Assembly: GCA_000787465.1 (NCBI GenBank)
Contig: JSYX01000070.1
Coordinates: 23,364 to 87,363, forward strand
Reading direction: 5' to 3'
DNA: 64,000 nucleotides
Origin: Thermomucor indicae-seudaticae
Lineage: Eukaryota > Mucoromycota > Mucoromycetes > Mucorales > Lichtheimiaceae
The position numbers were made by a program, and so were the translations under genes. The notes beneath the pieces were generated by a model. The model did no database searches and was not told the origin of the DNA. It saw only the letters and a list, made by a program, of their open reading frames with translations. Positions 1 to 9,862 of this stretch are shown one piece after another; positions within the stretch are counted from its first letter, which is position 1, and every line of letters starts with the position of its first letter.

Positions 1-130
1 CTTCGACTTCGAAATCGGTAGCAGCAGCTGCGGCTTTGGATGTGGGTTCGACAGACTCATAATCCTCGATATGTTCCTTTAATGAAGAAACACCTGAGCC
101 AGTCTCCTGTTTTTCGGTTTTCTCATCCAT
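1..130 (-). CDS. Partial gene, N-terminus only (unknown product)
   Basis: A reading frame opens at the ATG whose A is at 130 and runs leftward without a stop to the window edge (43 codons). The peptide begins MDEKTEKQETGSGVSSLKEH and continues acidic and alanine-rich, typical of a disordered N-terminal tail. A TATA-like stretch lies about 70 bp upstream. The rest of the gene is outside the window, so no function can be assigned. That it is a real first exon is inferred from the clean start, open frame and composition. Confidence 0.5.
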   Translation of the reverse strand, partial: MDEKTEKQETGSGVSSLKEHIEDYESVEPTSKAAAAATDFEVE

Positions 131-198
131 CCCCGCCCGGCGGTATGTATTACGAGGGTAAAGCGAAAAGAGAAGGGAAGAAGAAATTGCTGAAACAA

Positions 199-209
199 TT
201 ATATATAAA
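199..209 (-). promoter_or_regulatory. TATA-like element of the edge gene
   Basis: An AT-rich TATATAA-type stretch on the minus strand lies about 70 bp upstream of the ATG at 130. It fits a core promoter for the leftward partial gene. This is a positional inference only. Confidence 0.3.
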
Positions 210-2200
210 TCACCGAGCCGCACATCCGTCAAAGCTCGCACCAATGGAGCTGGAAAATTTTTTTAACCTTTGAAGCGCCGTTCTACTTTTCTAGTGTTCT
301 TCTTTTTCGTCTTCTCGTCTGGCATAGGCATACCCACTTGCTCTCTCAGTCAGCAAGATATATATTGGCAGTCGCAGCCTTGTTTATTTGTTGCTATGGA
401 GATTGTCATGTCTTGCATCGGCAAATAACCGTTTTCAGACATATTCCTTAATTAAGGAATAATTTATCCGTGGGAAACGTGGCAACCCCGCTTATCTTTT
501 TTTTTCCACGGTCCATTTTTACCCGATTGAGGAACAAGGGTCAGATGCTCCTCCTCTGATGATGAAACCGGTTTGCCCAAAGTAGTCTTGGAGTCAATAA
601 GAAAAGACTCATCATCCATAGAGCTAACGTGCGTAGAACAGCAAAGAATAACTGTCTATTGTCTCAATTTTTTCTCAACAAGAGAATCGTTTTCTTTACG
701 TCCCTGATATGGTTTTCGGACCTTTCCGGGCTGTCGCGTGATGCGTCTTCTAAATCAAGCAATTTTGATTGGACAAGGAGATGCAAAAAATCAGTGATAA
801 AGGTCTGGGGAATTGCTGCCATTGGTTGGATAAGCTCATAAACCGTCGGGATGAAGTTGAACATCGGACAGCCTTGAAAAACACCGTGTGTTTCATCTTC
901 TGATTTGCGCTTATGAAAAGTCTCTTTGGTACTGCTGACTAAGCCCTCTTTGGCGTCTGTATAGCTTGTTCGGCACACGTTTAAACTCGTATCCATTATG
1001 CTACCCAAATAGAACGACAATTAACGACGTACAGAACTGCGTGTTGAAACAATTATTTCTCCCAGCTTTTGGACAGACGACGACGTAATGTTTTGTAGAT
1101 ACGACCATTGAGTACTCCAAGATAACTTATGAGAGCGCTGCGGTATTGAATCGCACATACAGTTTTCGGAGGAGAAGCACTTATAGCGTGGGATGACTAT
1201 ATAGTGGGCACGTACCAGGCGACATTTGGAAGTGTATTATCACAAATTGAAGAAGCACAAGGTTTCCCATCGGCAAAAGAACCAGAAGGATCAAGGGAAA
1301 CCTCTTTGCATAAAGCGTGCGTGTGCACTGGAGGGGCCATATCGGAATACAGAGATTCTCGGAAAGTGCAAGTCTTACGGGCGTGCCAGCGTCCATGGGA
1401 TTTGAACGGTATGTGTATGAAGAGGAAGCCGTTTGGGCAGACTTCCGTCGGCTTATTCCGTAAGCACTTTTAAAGGTCAACTCTCACTCTCGTCCTATAG
1501 GACGCAACGTCCAATCGGATGACTATGGCACATGATGGAAGGTGCCCCAATTCAGCCAGCGGGCAATGACGCTTGCTTGCTCAGGCATTGTAAGTGTGGC
1601 GTGCAATATCTTGTTTTTCTGATCCTACTTTTGGCATTTGCAACGATTGCAGGCAGTGACCCACTTTCATGCATCCAACTCCTAGGAAACAGATTTTTTC
1701 CAGACATTTGCCTGCGGATGGCGAAGGGCGGTCAAGCCCTATTCCCAGATGAAAGAGTTAAGATGGGCTATGCACTACTGAAACCAAACCTAGAAGCAAA
1801 CGGAGGCTTGACATTGTGCATCCTACTTTGTCAAACTCAAATGTGCCGTCGGTAAAGCTGAAGATCGTGCGTACAGTGACTCGTTATATACGACTCCAGC
1901 AGTTTGACCGAGGCCAGCTTACGCACATTTTCACTTCAAGACTACTACGGCTTACATAATTTCAGGGTCTTAAGCTTTTACCGGATACGGAAAGCAGTAA
2001 TGGTTCCTCCTTTGGGACTTTTAACATGGAACGCGGAGAGCGCATTTGGTGCCACGTTGCATCAATGGAAAATGAAGAATGATGGTACAGCAAGGGGGGA
2101 CACGTGTTTAAACTGCTAAAGACGGGTGCGCCAGTTTATATCTGTTTGAGGCAGGTTATAAGGAAAGTACTCTACACACGCAAAAAGCTAGATAGGTTAG
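210..2200. other. Long stretch without a recognisable gene
   Basis: Only short open frames are present. The largest are 664-1020 on the minus strand (118 codons), 1204-1473 plus (89 codons) and 1532-1855 plus (107 codons, with one hydrophobic stretch of about 20 residues). None resembles a family I know and none shows convincing splice-site continuation. The stretch may hold decayed coding sequence or be intergenic. Confidence 0.4.
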
Positions 2201-3702
2201 TTAAAGATAGTTGAGGAGCTTGCAGCTGCCACCCTCGTAAATGTCAACATGGGTGATGCCGTGCTTCTTGTCCAGTAACTTGTAATAGTCTTGCTCATAG
2301 ACGTAAAAGTCGATATGATGCGATGTGAAACTCCAGCTTTGATCTATGACACGCGCGGTTAATTAACCCCATTGGTAGTAATGGCCAAATTTGTGTGAAC
2401 GAACCGTCAACAAGCAGGCAACCATTGTGCTTCTTGTTGGTGCCAGGCAGTGTCCAGCCTTTCAAGGCTGGGACATAAATCTTGGTGCCCTTGGGAATGT
2501 CATTGGCAGCAATGGTCACGAAAGGGCGTAGAGCAGAACCGTAAGCTAAAGATACATGTATACTGAGCAACCCCTACTCGATTCCATTTCCTTTTAGAGT
2601 TTCTTTGTGATTTACCAGTGATGCCATAGGGCTCCTCACTACGATTAATGGTCTCAAAGCACTTGTAGCCCGAGCAAGAGCAGCCGCCGAGGTTGACAAT
2701 CTGGTTCCCGACAACGCCCGTGCCTTCCATGACCAGGGCGTCTGCATAGTTCTCACTGACCTTGGCAATGGTTTTGCCACTGCAAGTCTTGATGCTGACC
2801 TTCTTGCCACCCGTGTAATCATTCTCATGGGCAATCCAGTAATAAGTGAACACAGCCTGAGTTTGCATCTTCTTTCGCTTCTCGGTACCAGAGGACTTGG
2901 AGGTAAGGCTAGTGACCTTGGAGAGGATCGAATCATCGTCATTGTCGCTTTCCTTGCTGCTCGAAGAAGAGGAGCCGGCCTTGACACAATACTTTTTGCC
3001 GTTGTCAAGGTTGTCGCAGGTACCGCGATGGACCTTGGGATTCAGGTCATAAAAGTCATTGAGCGAAATGCCGTACTTTTTAGAGAGCGACACGCAGGTA
3101 TCAGAGCCACTAACTAGAATCAAGGGTGAGTACAATTGCATACGAATTGGAAGAAAAAACAAGAAGAATTACGCATACCGGTGTGATACTGGGCGCACGA
3201 AGAAGCAGAAGACGAGGATGAAGAGGAAGAAGAAGAGCCTTCCTTGACACAGTACTTCTTGTTGATGTGCAAGTTGCTGCATTGGCTGTTGATCTGCGAG
3301 TTCAAGTCCATAAATTCGCTCGTGGTAAGGCCATAGTCCTTGGCGATGGCCTGGCAGGTGTCGCCCTGTTTGACTAATTGGGAGTGTCCTATCAGTTAAG
3401 GCACCTCGCTGGGTAAACGTTGGTTGCTTGATTTTACCAGTGTAATATTCGGCGCAGCTGGTACCACGTTTTCTGAGCGAGATCATTTTCGAGGCAATGT
3501 CCACAGGCTCGTCGACAAGTACAAAGTCGTTCTCGGGCTCATCCTCGTTGTCGAAAGCGGCGAGGTAATTGGCGGAAATCTTGATCGGTTCGCCCTTAAC
3601 ACCGTGCACCACCGCAATATTGTTGGTAACCGTCAATGGCTCAGCATTCACGAGGGCAAAAAGGCCCATGGCAACCAAAGAAAGTGCTTGTTGGAGAAGC
3701 AT
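2201..3702 (-). CDS. Secreted LysM protein with C-terminal 3D/RlpA-like domain
   Basis: Five exons (3702-3438, 3373-3179, 3113-2616, 2545-2405, 2343-2201) joined by four GT-AG introns of 61-70 nt give 413 residues. A signal peptide occupies residues 1-20 (ends ALVNA). Two LysM modules follow at roughly 87-135 and 153-205, each with the VKQGDTCQAIA-type or SGSDTCVSLSKKYG-type motif, a central N-P or N-S turn and a closing KKYCV; LysM binds chitin or peptidoglycan N-acetylglucosamine. A serine-rich linker leads to a cysteine-containing C-terminal domain (about 240-413) with IPKGTKIYVP, LLVDD and HIDFYV segments, resembling the 3D/RlpA double-psi barrel fold. It is probably cell-wall or extracellular. 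Chitin binding is inferred from LysM; catalytic activity of the 3D-like part is unproven. Confidence 0.85.
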
Positions 3703-3866
3703 TGCTCAAGAACCTATTGTTACACGTCGAGATAACGACAGCGCCTGACCGCTGCAAGATAGTAGTAAAGAAGAAGGGAAAGGAAGGGGAAGGGGATCCT
3801 TTTGTTTCTTCTTTGGGTTAATAAGAAGAAGCGTTGTCAAGGGGGAAAATGGATGGAGGTACCGGG

Positions 3867-3873
3867 TTTTATA
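3867..3873 (-). promoter_or_regulatory. TATA box of the LysM gene
   Basis: A TATAAAA heptamer on the minus strand sits about 165 bp upstream of the LysM gene ATG at 3702. It is the best core-promoter candidate in the region. Positional inference. Confidence 0.4.
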
Positions 3874-5513
3874 CAAGCAGCTATGAGCGGTCGTGGTTCC
3901 AGGTGGCACAAGCATAGATTGGCATTTGCAACCTTGTGTCCCCCATTTACTGAGTTCCGCTCCTTCTAATCTGTGGCACCTCAGCCCGCCCAAAATGTTA
4001 TCCGTTGTCGTGAATTATCTCTTCTTTTCTGGTATTCAGTACACCAGTCAATTAATGATATGCATGGATCTGGCACAGCTCATCATAAGACCACACCCAC
4101 TGAACTTGTATCTGTGCTGTTATGCTTATCCGTTGTATGTCTGTGCCCCGGGTACCTCTCGCAAAACGTTTTTTAACGACCGAAGTAGTCTTCTTTCCTA
4201 ACTCGTGTAACCAATGAATGATACGGGTTCCTTTTCCAAAGGACGCGTAATTCCTACAGATACCTCGTTCTGTCCAATGACTTTGATTGCAGCGACTACA
4301 TATGCAAAAGCTCCTCCACTCTGACATCTTTTGTCGTTGCAGAAAACTGTCCTATCTGTTGCCTTCATTTGTTATGCTTTTTGGATCCACACATAAGCCA
4401 ATGAATTTCCTGCTGCTTAGCAATTACATCTTTTGCTTGTTACTGTTCATCCCCTTTTTTCCCATTATTTTCGGCAAGTTTTCCCGTTTGGCGCATCTGT
4501 AACGTCGATCCACGGAACGGCGCGTTTCATTATCATCTGGGCTATATAAACCTCCCTTTATATGCTACAACCGTAGGGCATCATACTGTCAGGAGGTAGC
4601 AAGGCAGACTCCATCATCTGTGGTGTCAAACAAGCCAAACATCAAGCTTGCAAGTCGCGTTCTATGCAGAAATGCGCCAAACGACTTTCGTCATTGATCT
4701 TTACAGGCAAATGGGCTCCTTCGGCAAGAAGTATCGATACTTGGCACACACTGAAAGTTCGGTTTCCGATTACCATGCATGTTGTTACCATACCTTGAAA
4801 CACAAGCGTGTTGCTTTTGCGACAAACTGAGCGTTCGGAAAAGTCTAATCGAATTTGCTATTTAGCATTGATTAATTAACCGTAAAAAGCATGACACGGC
4901 AAACCGTGTATCGTGGTACGCGTCCAATTGACGTCGTTCAGCTAGCATTGACGGTATTTGAAATCCTTCACAGTTAATTAACGACTGTTCGGAAACGGCG
5001 AAATAGAGCAAAGCACAGAAGTTGGAATGGACACTGGGCACAGATCACTGTTCATTCGGGACATTACACACGCATGTAAAGCAGTAGTCAACACGAAACC
5101 TTGTATCCATGGAGACATTCCGATTCAAAAAGTCAGGTACACATTGCCATAACACCGTCTATCTCAGATCTGGCAGGCTAATCGGCTTCCCAGAATCAAT
5201 GGAGTGATCGTGTCGAAAAGTCTGGATAAGGGGTACATTTGGTTGGGTAAACGGCGACACCTGAGGTTTCATAAAGTGCGGCGGTTTTGGTAACTTGCTT
5301 CAAAAAAGACGACGGCACAGCGACCATTCGCGTACTTTTGTCTCCTCGGCTTATGTGTCGCCCTGATGCTGGCCAGCTGACCGTTTCCGCGTCAGTTACA
5401 GTATTCGGATCCATTGAGCTACCAAATAATAATGGGCCTGTTATTCGCTGTGGTGGGTAAGGTTATAAACAGTTATAACATTTTTTTAGATTCTAAAGAA
5501 TATGCATATATAG
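3874..5513. other. Intergenic stretch, no gene seen
   Basis: Several short open frames occur (for example 5196-5414 on the minus strand, 72 codons), none recognisable. Several TTAATTAA-like AT motifs are present near 4870-4980. I see nothing else that can be supported. Confidence 0.4.
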
Positions 5514-5538
5514 TTTCCACGTGGAAGAGGATCTCTTG

Positions 5539-6018
5539 ATGGAAGTTTATCACAAAATCAAAGTTGTTCAGGGACATCGAAGACTCCTCCAACAAGAGCG
5601 TAAAAAACCTTCCTCTTCTTCCACAAAAAAGCCGCCCATGTTGGGGTCGAACGAGACTTTGTTATCTCAACCATCACCTATAAGGAAACCAACAGAGCGC
5701 TTATATACCGATTCACCCATTCGACCCAGATACAGTACCCAAGACGATGACGCTGACGCAATCTGGAACTGGTCACCGGACCATCCACTCGCATCATCCA
5801 CTCCCATACATCGATCTCTGATCAACAGCGACGCAGGAAGTCAGCATGGTTCGCCGCTACGTTTTCCGGTCACGAGACAACAACCCTTGGAAACCATGGA
5901 TAGCGACGATATAGGGTTTGATGGTGATTCTGCCTTCGACCACATTGATTTTGATGCCATGGAGATGGATGCGATAGAAACTTTGAAACAAGGCAAAAAA
6001 AGATCATGGGATGATTGA
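5539..6018 (+). CDS. Unknown acidic, serine/proline-rich protein
   Basis: The frame is open from about 5497 to a TGA ending at 6018. The first in-frame ATG is at 5539 (159 residues). An upstream exon is possible, because a TATATAG acceptor-like site precedes the open frame at 5513. The protein starts with a short helix (MEVYHKIKVVQGHRRLLQQE), then a Ser/Pro/Lys-rich segment with several SPIR and TPIH sites that look like proline-directed phosphorylation sites. It ends with an Asp-rich tail and a basic KKRSWDD terminus. No domain is recognised. A second short frame (6027-6170, 47 codons, helical) follows immediately and could be another exon, but no canonical join keeps the phase. Confidence 0.45.
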   Translation: MEVYHKIKVVQGHRRLLQQERKKPSSSSTKKPPMLGSNETLLSQPSPIRKPTERLYTDSPIRPRYSTQDDDADAIWNWSPDHPLASSTPIHRSLINSDAGSQHGSPLRFPVTRQQPLETMDSDDIGFDGDSAFDHIDFDAMEMDAIETLKQGKKRSWDD

Positions 6019-6611
6019 TTCATGTGATGCTGGATTTACGACGTTTGAGATATCCTTCTATCCAGGCGCTGAAGACCTGTGATGAGACACTAAGAAAACT
6101 GATCTTCGAGCTAAACGAATTTGAGACTTCAATCAGAATGAGTTTTGGCACAAGCGACTTTATATAAGACAGGAGATACTTTCCTGGCAACGGTGTTCTA
6201 TCTGAAGTTTGTTTCCTGTACCTGACTTCTTTGAAGAAGTTAGCTCAGATCTGTGCTCTGCCTTCGAGCGTCATAGTATCCACGTCATCAAACCTGACAG
6301 ACCGTTCCAATAACGATCAGTTTGAAGTGGATCAACGAGATATCACATTAACTTTGCCATAGTACTGTGCCAGCTCCTTATATACGGATGTCCTGTGTTA
6401 TCCAACTTGCCAAGGCACCACAGCCACAAACATCAGCAAACGAAGCTCATTGGAAGCTAGTCTTCAGCTATTCGCCATACTCCCTCTAAATTCTTTGGAT
6501 TCTGTGCCATGAGCTATCGAGGCCAGTTCCCGGTTACGCTGTGAGCACAAGTCGTGCGGTCTTGTCGCTTCCAGAAACCGAAAAATTAAACATTTTTCTC
6601 CTCCACTCCCA
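6019..6611. other. Intergenic stretch
   Basis: It contains the 47-codon helical frame 6027-6170 mentioned with the preceding gene, and otherwise no open frame worth reporting. It probably includes the promoter of the nucleoside diphosphate kinase gene. Confidence 0.35.
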
Positions 6612-7260
6612 ATGAGTCGACAGGTTTTTGCAACTTCCACGAAACTGACATTGGCATTGCTCAAACCGGACATTTGCGCTGACCCAGCATTGCCTCCCAA
6701 GATTTATGCAGCCATTGAATCGCGTCAGTTGGAAATCGTTAAGAAACGGTCTGTCTTTTGGACAAACGCGGAAGCAGGAGCATTCTACGCTGAGCATAAG
6801 GGCAAGTTCTTCTATGAGCGACTTTGCGGTTACATGACTAGGTAAAGAGAAAAGAAAGAAAGAAAGAAAAACAATGCCAACTTGAAGTAACACATGGTTG
6901 CTCAGTGGCCCCTTTGAAGCGTTAATTTTGGCTTCGCCCAACGCCATCAAGGACTGGAGAAGCCTCATCGGACCGACCCATCCAGTGCGGTAATAGAAAA
7001 AGAGACCATAAACGAGCGAGCTAAAAATAACAGACATTTATAGGGCACGGATACATCAACCTGATACATTGCGTGCATTATATGGTTTGACCGACACCAG
7101 AAATTCTTTTCACGGATCAGGTATGTAAGTAGCACTCGAGAGATAAAAGAAAATGATTGCTAAAAGTAATCTAGATTCAGACGAGACAGCTCGCGCAGAA
7201 ATCCGGTTTTTCTTTCCTGAATTTGACATTGATGCGTGGCATTCGCAAACGCAAAATTAA
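6612..7260 (+). CDS. Nucleoside diphosphate kinase, NME6-like
   Basis: Four exons (6612-6841, 6906-6989, 7044-7120, 7181-7260) with three introns of 64, 54 and 60 nt encode 156 residues, the usual size of a single NDPK domain. The kinase moves the gamma phosphate of ATP to NDPs through a phospho-histidine. Family signatures appear in order: TLALLKPDICADP at about residue 12, the FYxEHKGKFFYERL region at 56, WRSLIGPT in exon 2, and the active-site NSFHGSD near residue 129, whose His is the phospho-acceptor. LKPD and the RSLIGPT...ARIHQPDTLRALYG spacing favour the NME6 group, often mitochondrial, over the housekeeping hexamer. The catalytic residues look complete. Confidence 0.9.
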
Positions 7261-7359
7261 GCGAGGCCGATTTGTGTTCCGTCGGGACTTTAATTGATGA
7301 TGACGCGTTGATGGCCTCGACACTTTAGACCTTTCTCTCATCTTGGCTTGTTGTCGACA

Positions 7360-8284
7360 ATGAACCCAGAGTAGTATGTAGTGATCCCTTTTTTACAATT
7401 GCCTTTTAGCCATCGATTTTTTGGAGGGAAAAATAAGAGATGAGCTCTTGGCAATTGCCATGGTTAGGCTTATGAACTGACATTTCTTGTATTAAAGCGA
7501 TTATTTGTTCAAGCTGCTGCTGATTGGCGATTCCGGTGTGGGCAAATCCTGCCTCTTGCTGCGTTTTGCGGACGATACCTATACAGAGAGTTACATTTCG
7601 ACAATCGGTGTTGACTTTGTATGTCACCGAGAGAGACACCCGATAAAGTAAAACCGCCTAACGGCTTGATGCAACCCTTTAGAAAATCAGAACCATCGAA
7701 TTGGAAGGCAAGACGGTGAAGCTGCAGATTGTAAGATTCACGTTTGTTTCTGTGTGCGGCTGCCGAAACTCATGATGGACTATAGTGGGACACCGCAGGT
7801 CAAGAACGTTTCCGCACTATCACATCGTCGTACTATAGAGGTGCCCATGGTATCATTGTCGTATACGACGTTACGGATCAAGACACTTTCAACAATGTCA
7901 AACAATGGCTGCAAGAGATCGATCGGTATGCAGCGGAGGGTGTAAACAAGCTGTTGGTCGGCAACAAGAGTGACATGACTGATAAGAAGGTTGTGGACAC
8001 GGAACAAGCCAAGGTGAGGAGGGATGATAGATAGACTAAAGAGCAAGTTCCAGTGTTATTGACGGTTTGTTCACCATTAGGAAATGGCTGACTCCTTGGG
8101 CATACCCTTCCTTGAGACGTCGGCAAAGAATGCTAGCAACGTAGAACAAGCCTTCTTAACAATGGCCAAGCAAATTAAAGACAGAATGGGTACAACCATG
8201 CAGCAGCAGCAGCAGCCAAAGTCTACCGTCAAAGTAGGTCAGGGTGCAGCTGTTCAGCCCAAGCAGTCTGGTGGATGCTGCTGA
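7360..8284 (+). CDS. ypt1: Ypt1/Rab1 small GTPase
   Basis: Five exons (7360-7373, 7498-7618, 7683-7730, 7786-8013, 8081-8284) give 204 residues. The first exon is only 14 nt (MNPEY split inside Tyr), and its 124-nt intron is among the longest here. All GTPase boxes are intact: GDSGVGKS, switch I with [22 protein letters not shown] and ETSAK. The sequence between switch I and switch II ([18 protein letters not shown]) and the segment [16 protein letters not shown] are diagnostic of Rab1/Ypt1. The C-terminus ends SGGCC, a double-cysteine geranylgeranylation motif. Rab1 controls ER-to-Golgi tethering and autophagy. The assignment is essentially certain. Confidence 0.97.
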
Positions 8285-8377
8285 AGCTCCTAAATCTTTC
8301 TTTTCCTTTTGCACTTCTGACATTCTCCCTTCGTTTGATCCCTTTTTTACGCATTCTTTCTCCCCCGCTTACACGTT

Positions 8378-8383
8378 AATAAA
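8378..8383 (+). terminator. Polyadenylation signal AATAAA after ypt1
   Basis: A canonical AATAAA hexamer lies 94 bp after the ypt1 stop codon, followed by a T-rich stretch. It fits a 3' end signal for ypt1. Confidence 0.55.
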
Positions 8384-8665
8384 CTCTTTATGGGTTCTTT
8401 TGAAATTTCAGATTGAGTGACACATTACTGAATATCAAATGTCACGTAGAACAAGATCTTGAATGTTTGCTGATCCGCGTTATATAGGCTTTGTACTGAG
8501 ATTTTGCAGGAATGTGCGTAGTAATTTGCGCAAATACGATAAAATAATTTTTAGTCCAGAGACGAAGGCAATTTGAAATAAATGCCGTGTTGAGATGAAG
8601 ATGCTTGTAGGTTCGAAAATAGAGAAAAGGAACAAGTTATGTAAACTACAGCATGATTTCTCTGC

Positions 8666-8963
8666 TTACATACACTCTTTCCAGGAAGTAATTTCGTCCC
8701 CCAATGAAAGTTGATGTCGCATTCTCGCAAGTGTGAATTTCGCATAAGCGTTTTCAGCCTCAGCTTTCCTCCTTCCTACCACACCGTATAGAATCTGACT
8801 CGCGGTCTCTCTCGCGAGGCATATTGCACAAATACTGTGTGTACGAACTTACCGTTTCAAGAGCATACTGCTCCTCGTCAACGACATAGTCCATGGGCTC
8901 AGGCCTGCCATGCTCATCGACGACAGTGCCTTGCCCATCTTCGCAGAAAAATTGAACGCTCAT
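8666..8963 (-). CDS. Small predicted protein inside the inverted repeat (unknown)
   Basis: Exon 1 (8963-8853) reads MSVQFFCEDGQGTVVDEHGR and on through an acidic segment ending YALET, then meets a consensus GTAAGT donor. The best second exon (8758-8666) adds a charged amphipathic helix (AENAYAKFTLARMRHQLSLG) and ends CM at a TAA. The model gives 67 residues with a 94-nt intron whose acceptor is not pyrimidine-rich. The second exon lies in the left arm of the inverted repeat, so a reversed extra copy lies upstream of the start codon. No family is recognised. Transcription is inferred only from the clean donor and codon-like composition. Confidence 0.4.
8670..8788. repeat. Left arm of perfect 119-bp inverted repeat
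   Basis: This arm is the exact reverse complement of 8987-9105, with no mismatch by eye. The 198-bp spacer (8789-8986) holds the first exon of the leftward small gene, and the arm holds almost all of its second exon. Confidence 0.9.
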
Positions 8964-8986
8964 GTTGCAATGTGAGACTTCGAGTG

Positions 8987-9105
8987 TACGGTGTGGTAGG
9001 AAGGAGGAAAGCTGAGGCTGAAAACGCTTATGCGAAATTCACACTTGCGAGAATGCGACATCAACTTTCATTGGGGGACGAAATTACTTCCTGGAAAGAG
9101 TGTAT
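8987..9105. repeat. Right arm of perfect 119-bp inverted repeat
   Basis: Exact reverse complement of 8670-8788. In plus-strand reading it carries a second, oppositely oriented copy of the exon encoding the helical segment of the small gene, but with the terminal codons changed (Ile-Tyr instead of Met-stop). Confidence 0.9.
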
Positions 9106-9138
9106 TTATCTTGGCTGAGACAACTGACATGGTATGAT

Positions 9139-9690
9139 TCATGTATAGCAAACCCTTTCAAGACAGAGAAATACTTTATGATGTTGACTAGAGGTAATAT
9201 ATCTGCTGCGAACATACTTCGCCAGGTGGTAAATGGAATCAGTGCATAAAGGTCTTTGCCAGCAGCGCCGAAGGAATAAGCTCAAATCAAGCGGAGAAAG
9301 AATGGTATTGATTTCCATCCCCGGAAAGAAAGACACAGCAACGAGGAAGGCGCCGTAGATGGTTAGTATCAAGGGGAGAAAGGTCGGGACTGAACGTTGA
9401 GATTTTCCAAAACAAATGGCATCAAGTCCCCTTTTCGTGAACCGGAATATATCATAACCGCGCTGTTGCGAGATCTTTTTCATTTCTTATCCATCACCGC
9501 GGGATTGTTGACCAAAGTAACCGAATTGTGGAACGTTATACGAAATCAAATCTTGCTTCTGAAGATGTCCCACCTGGTCCGACGGTAAATCATGCCGTAA
9601 CAGTGAAATAGGGATCGACCGTAAAGAATCGACGCTGTCCAATTCGAAACCAGAGTTCGGCCCCGAAACCTTCTCGCTATTGTCAACGTT
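9139..9690 (-). pseudogene. Possible decayed coding sequence with one in-frame stop
   Basis: On the minus strand a frame runs from about 9690 to 9139 interrupted only by one TAA near 9488. The upstream half contains PSDQVGHLQKQDLISYNVPQ and the downstream half has a hydrophobic run (LPLILTIYGAFLVAVSFFPG) that could span a membrane. A canonical intron removing the stop was not found. It could be a pseudogene or chance. No family recognised. Confidence 0.2.
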
Positions 9691-9862
9691 ATTACGTACG
9701 CAGATTCAAGGAAAATAGCGTTGTATCACCTGAACTCATATGTGCCTTTGCTTAAAAGGCTATTCTGTGTTGCTCAAGGAGATATCTGCTGGACCGATTC
9801 TTATATTAAACACGATTCTTTCATCTCTTCTTCTTCTCCCTTTCCTGTTCGGGCTTCAGCAA

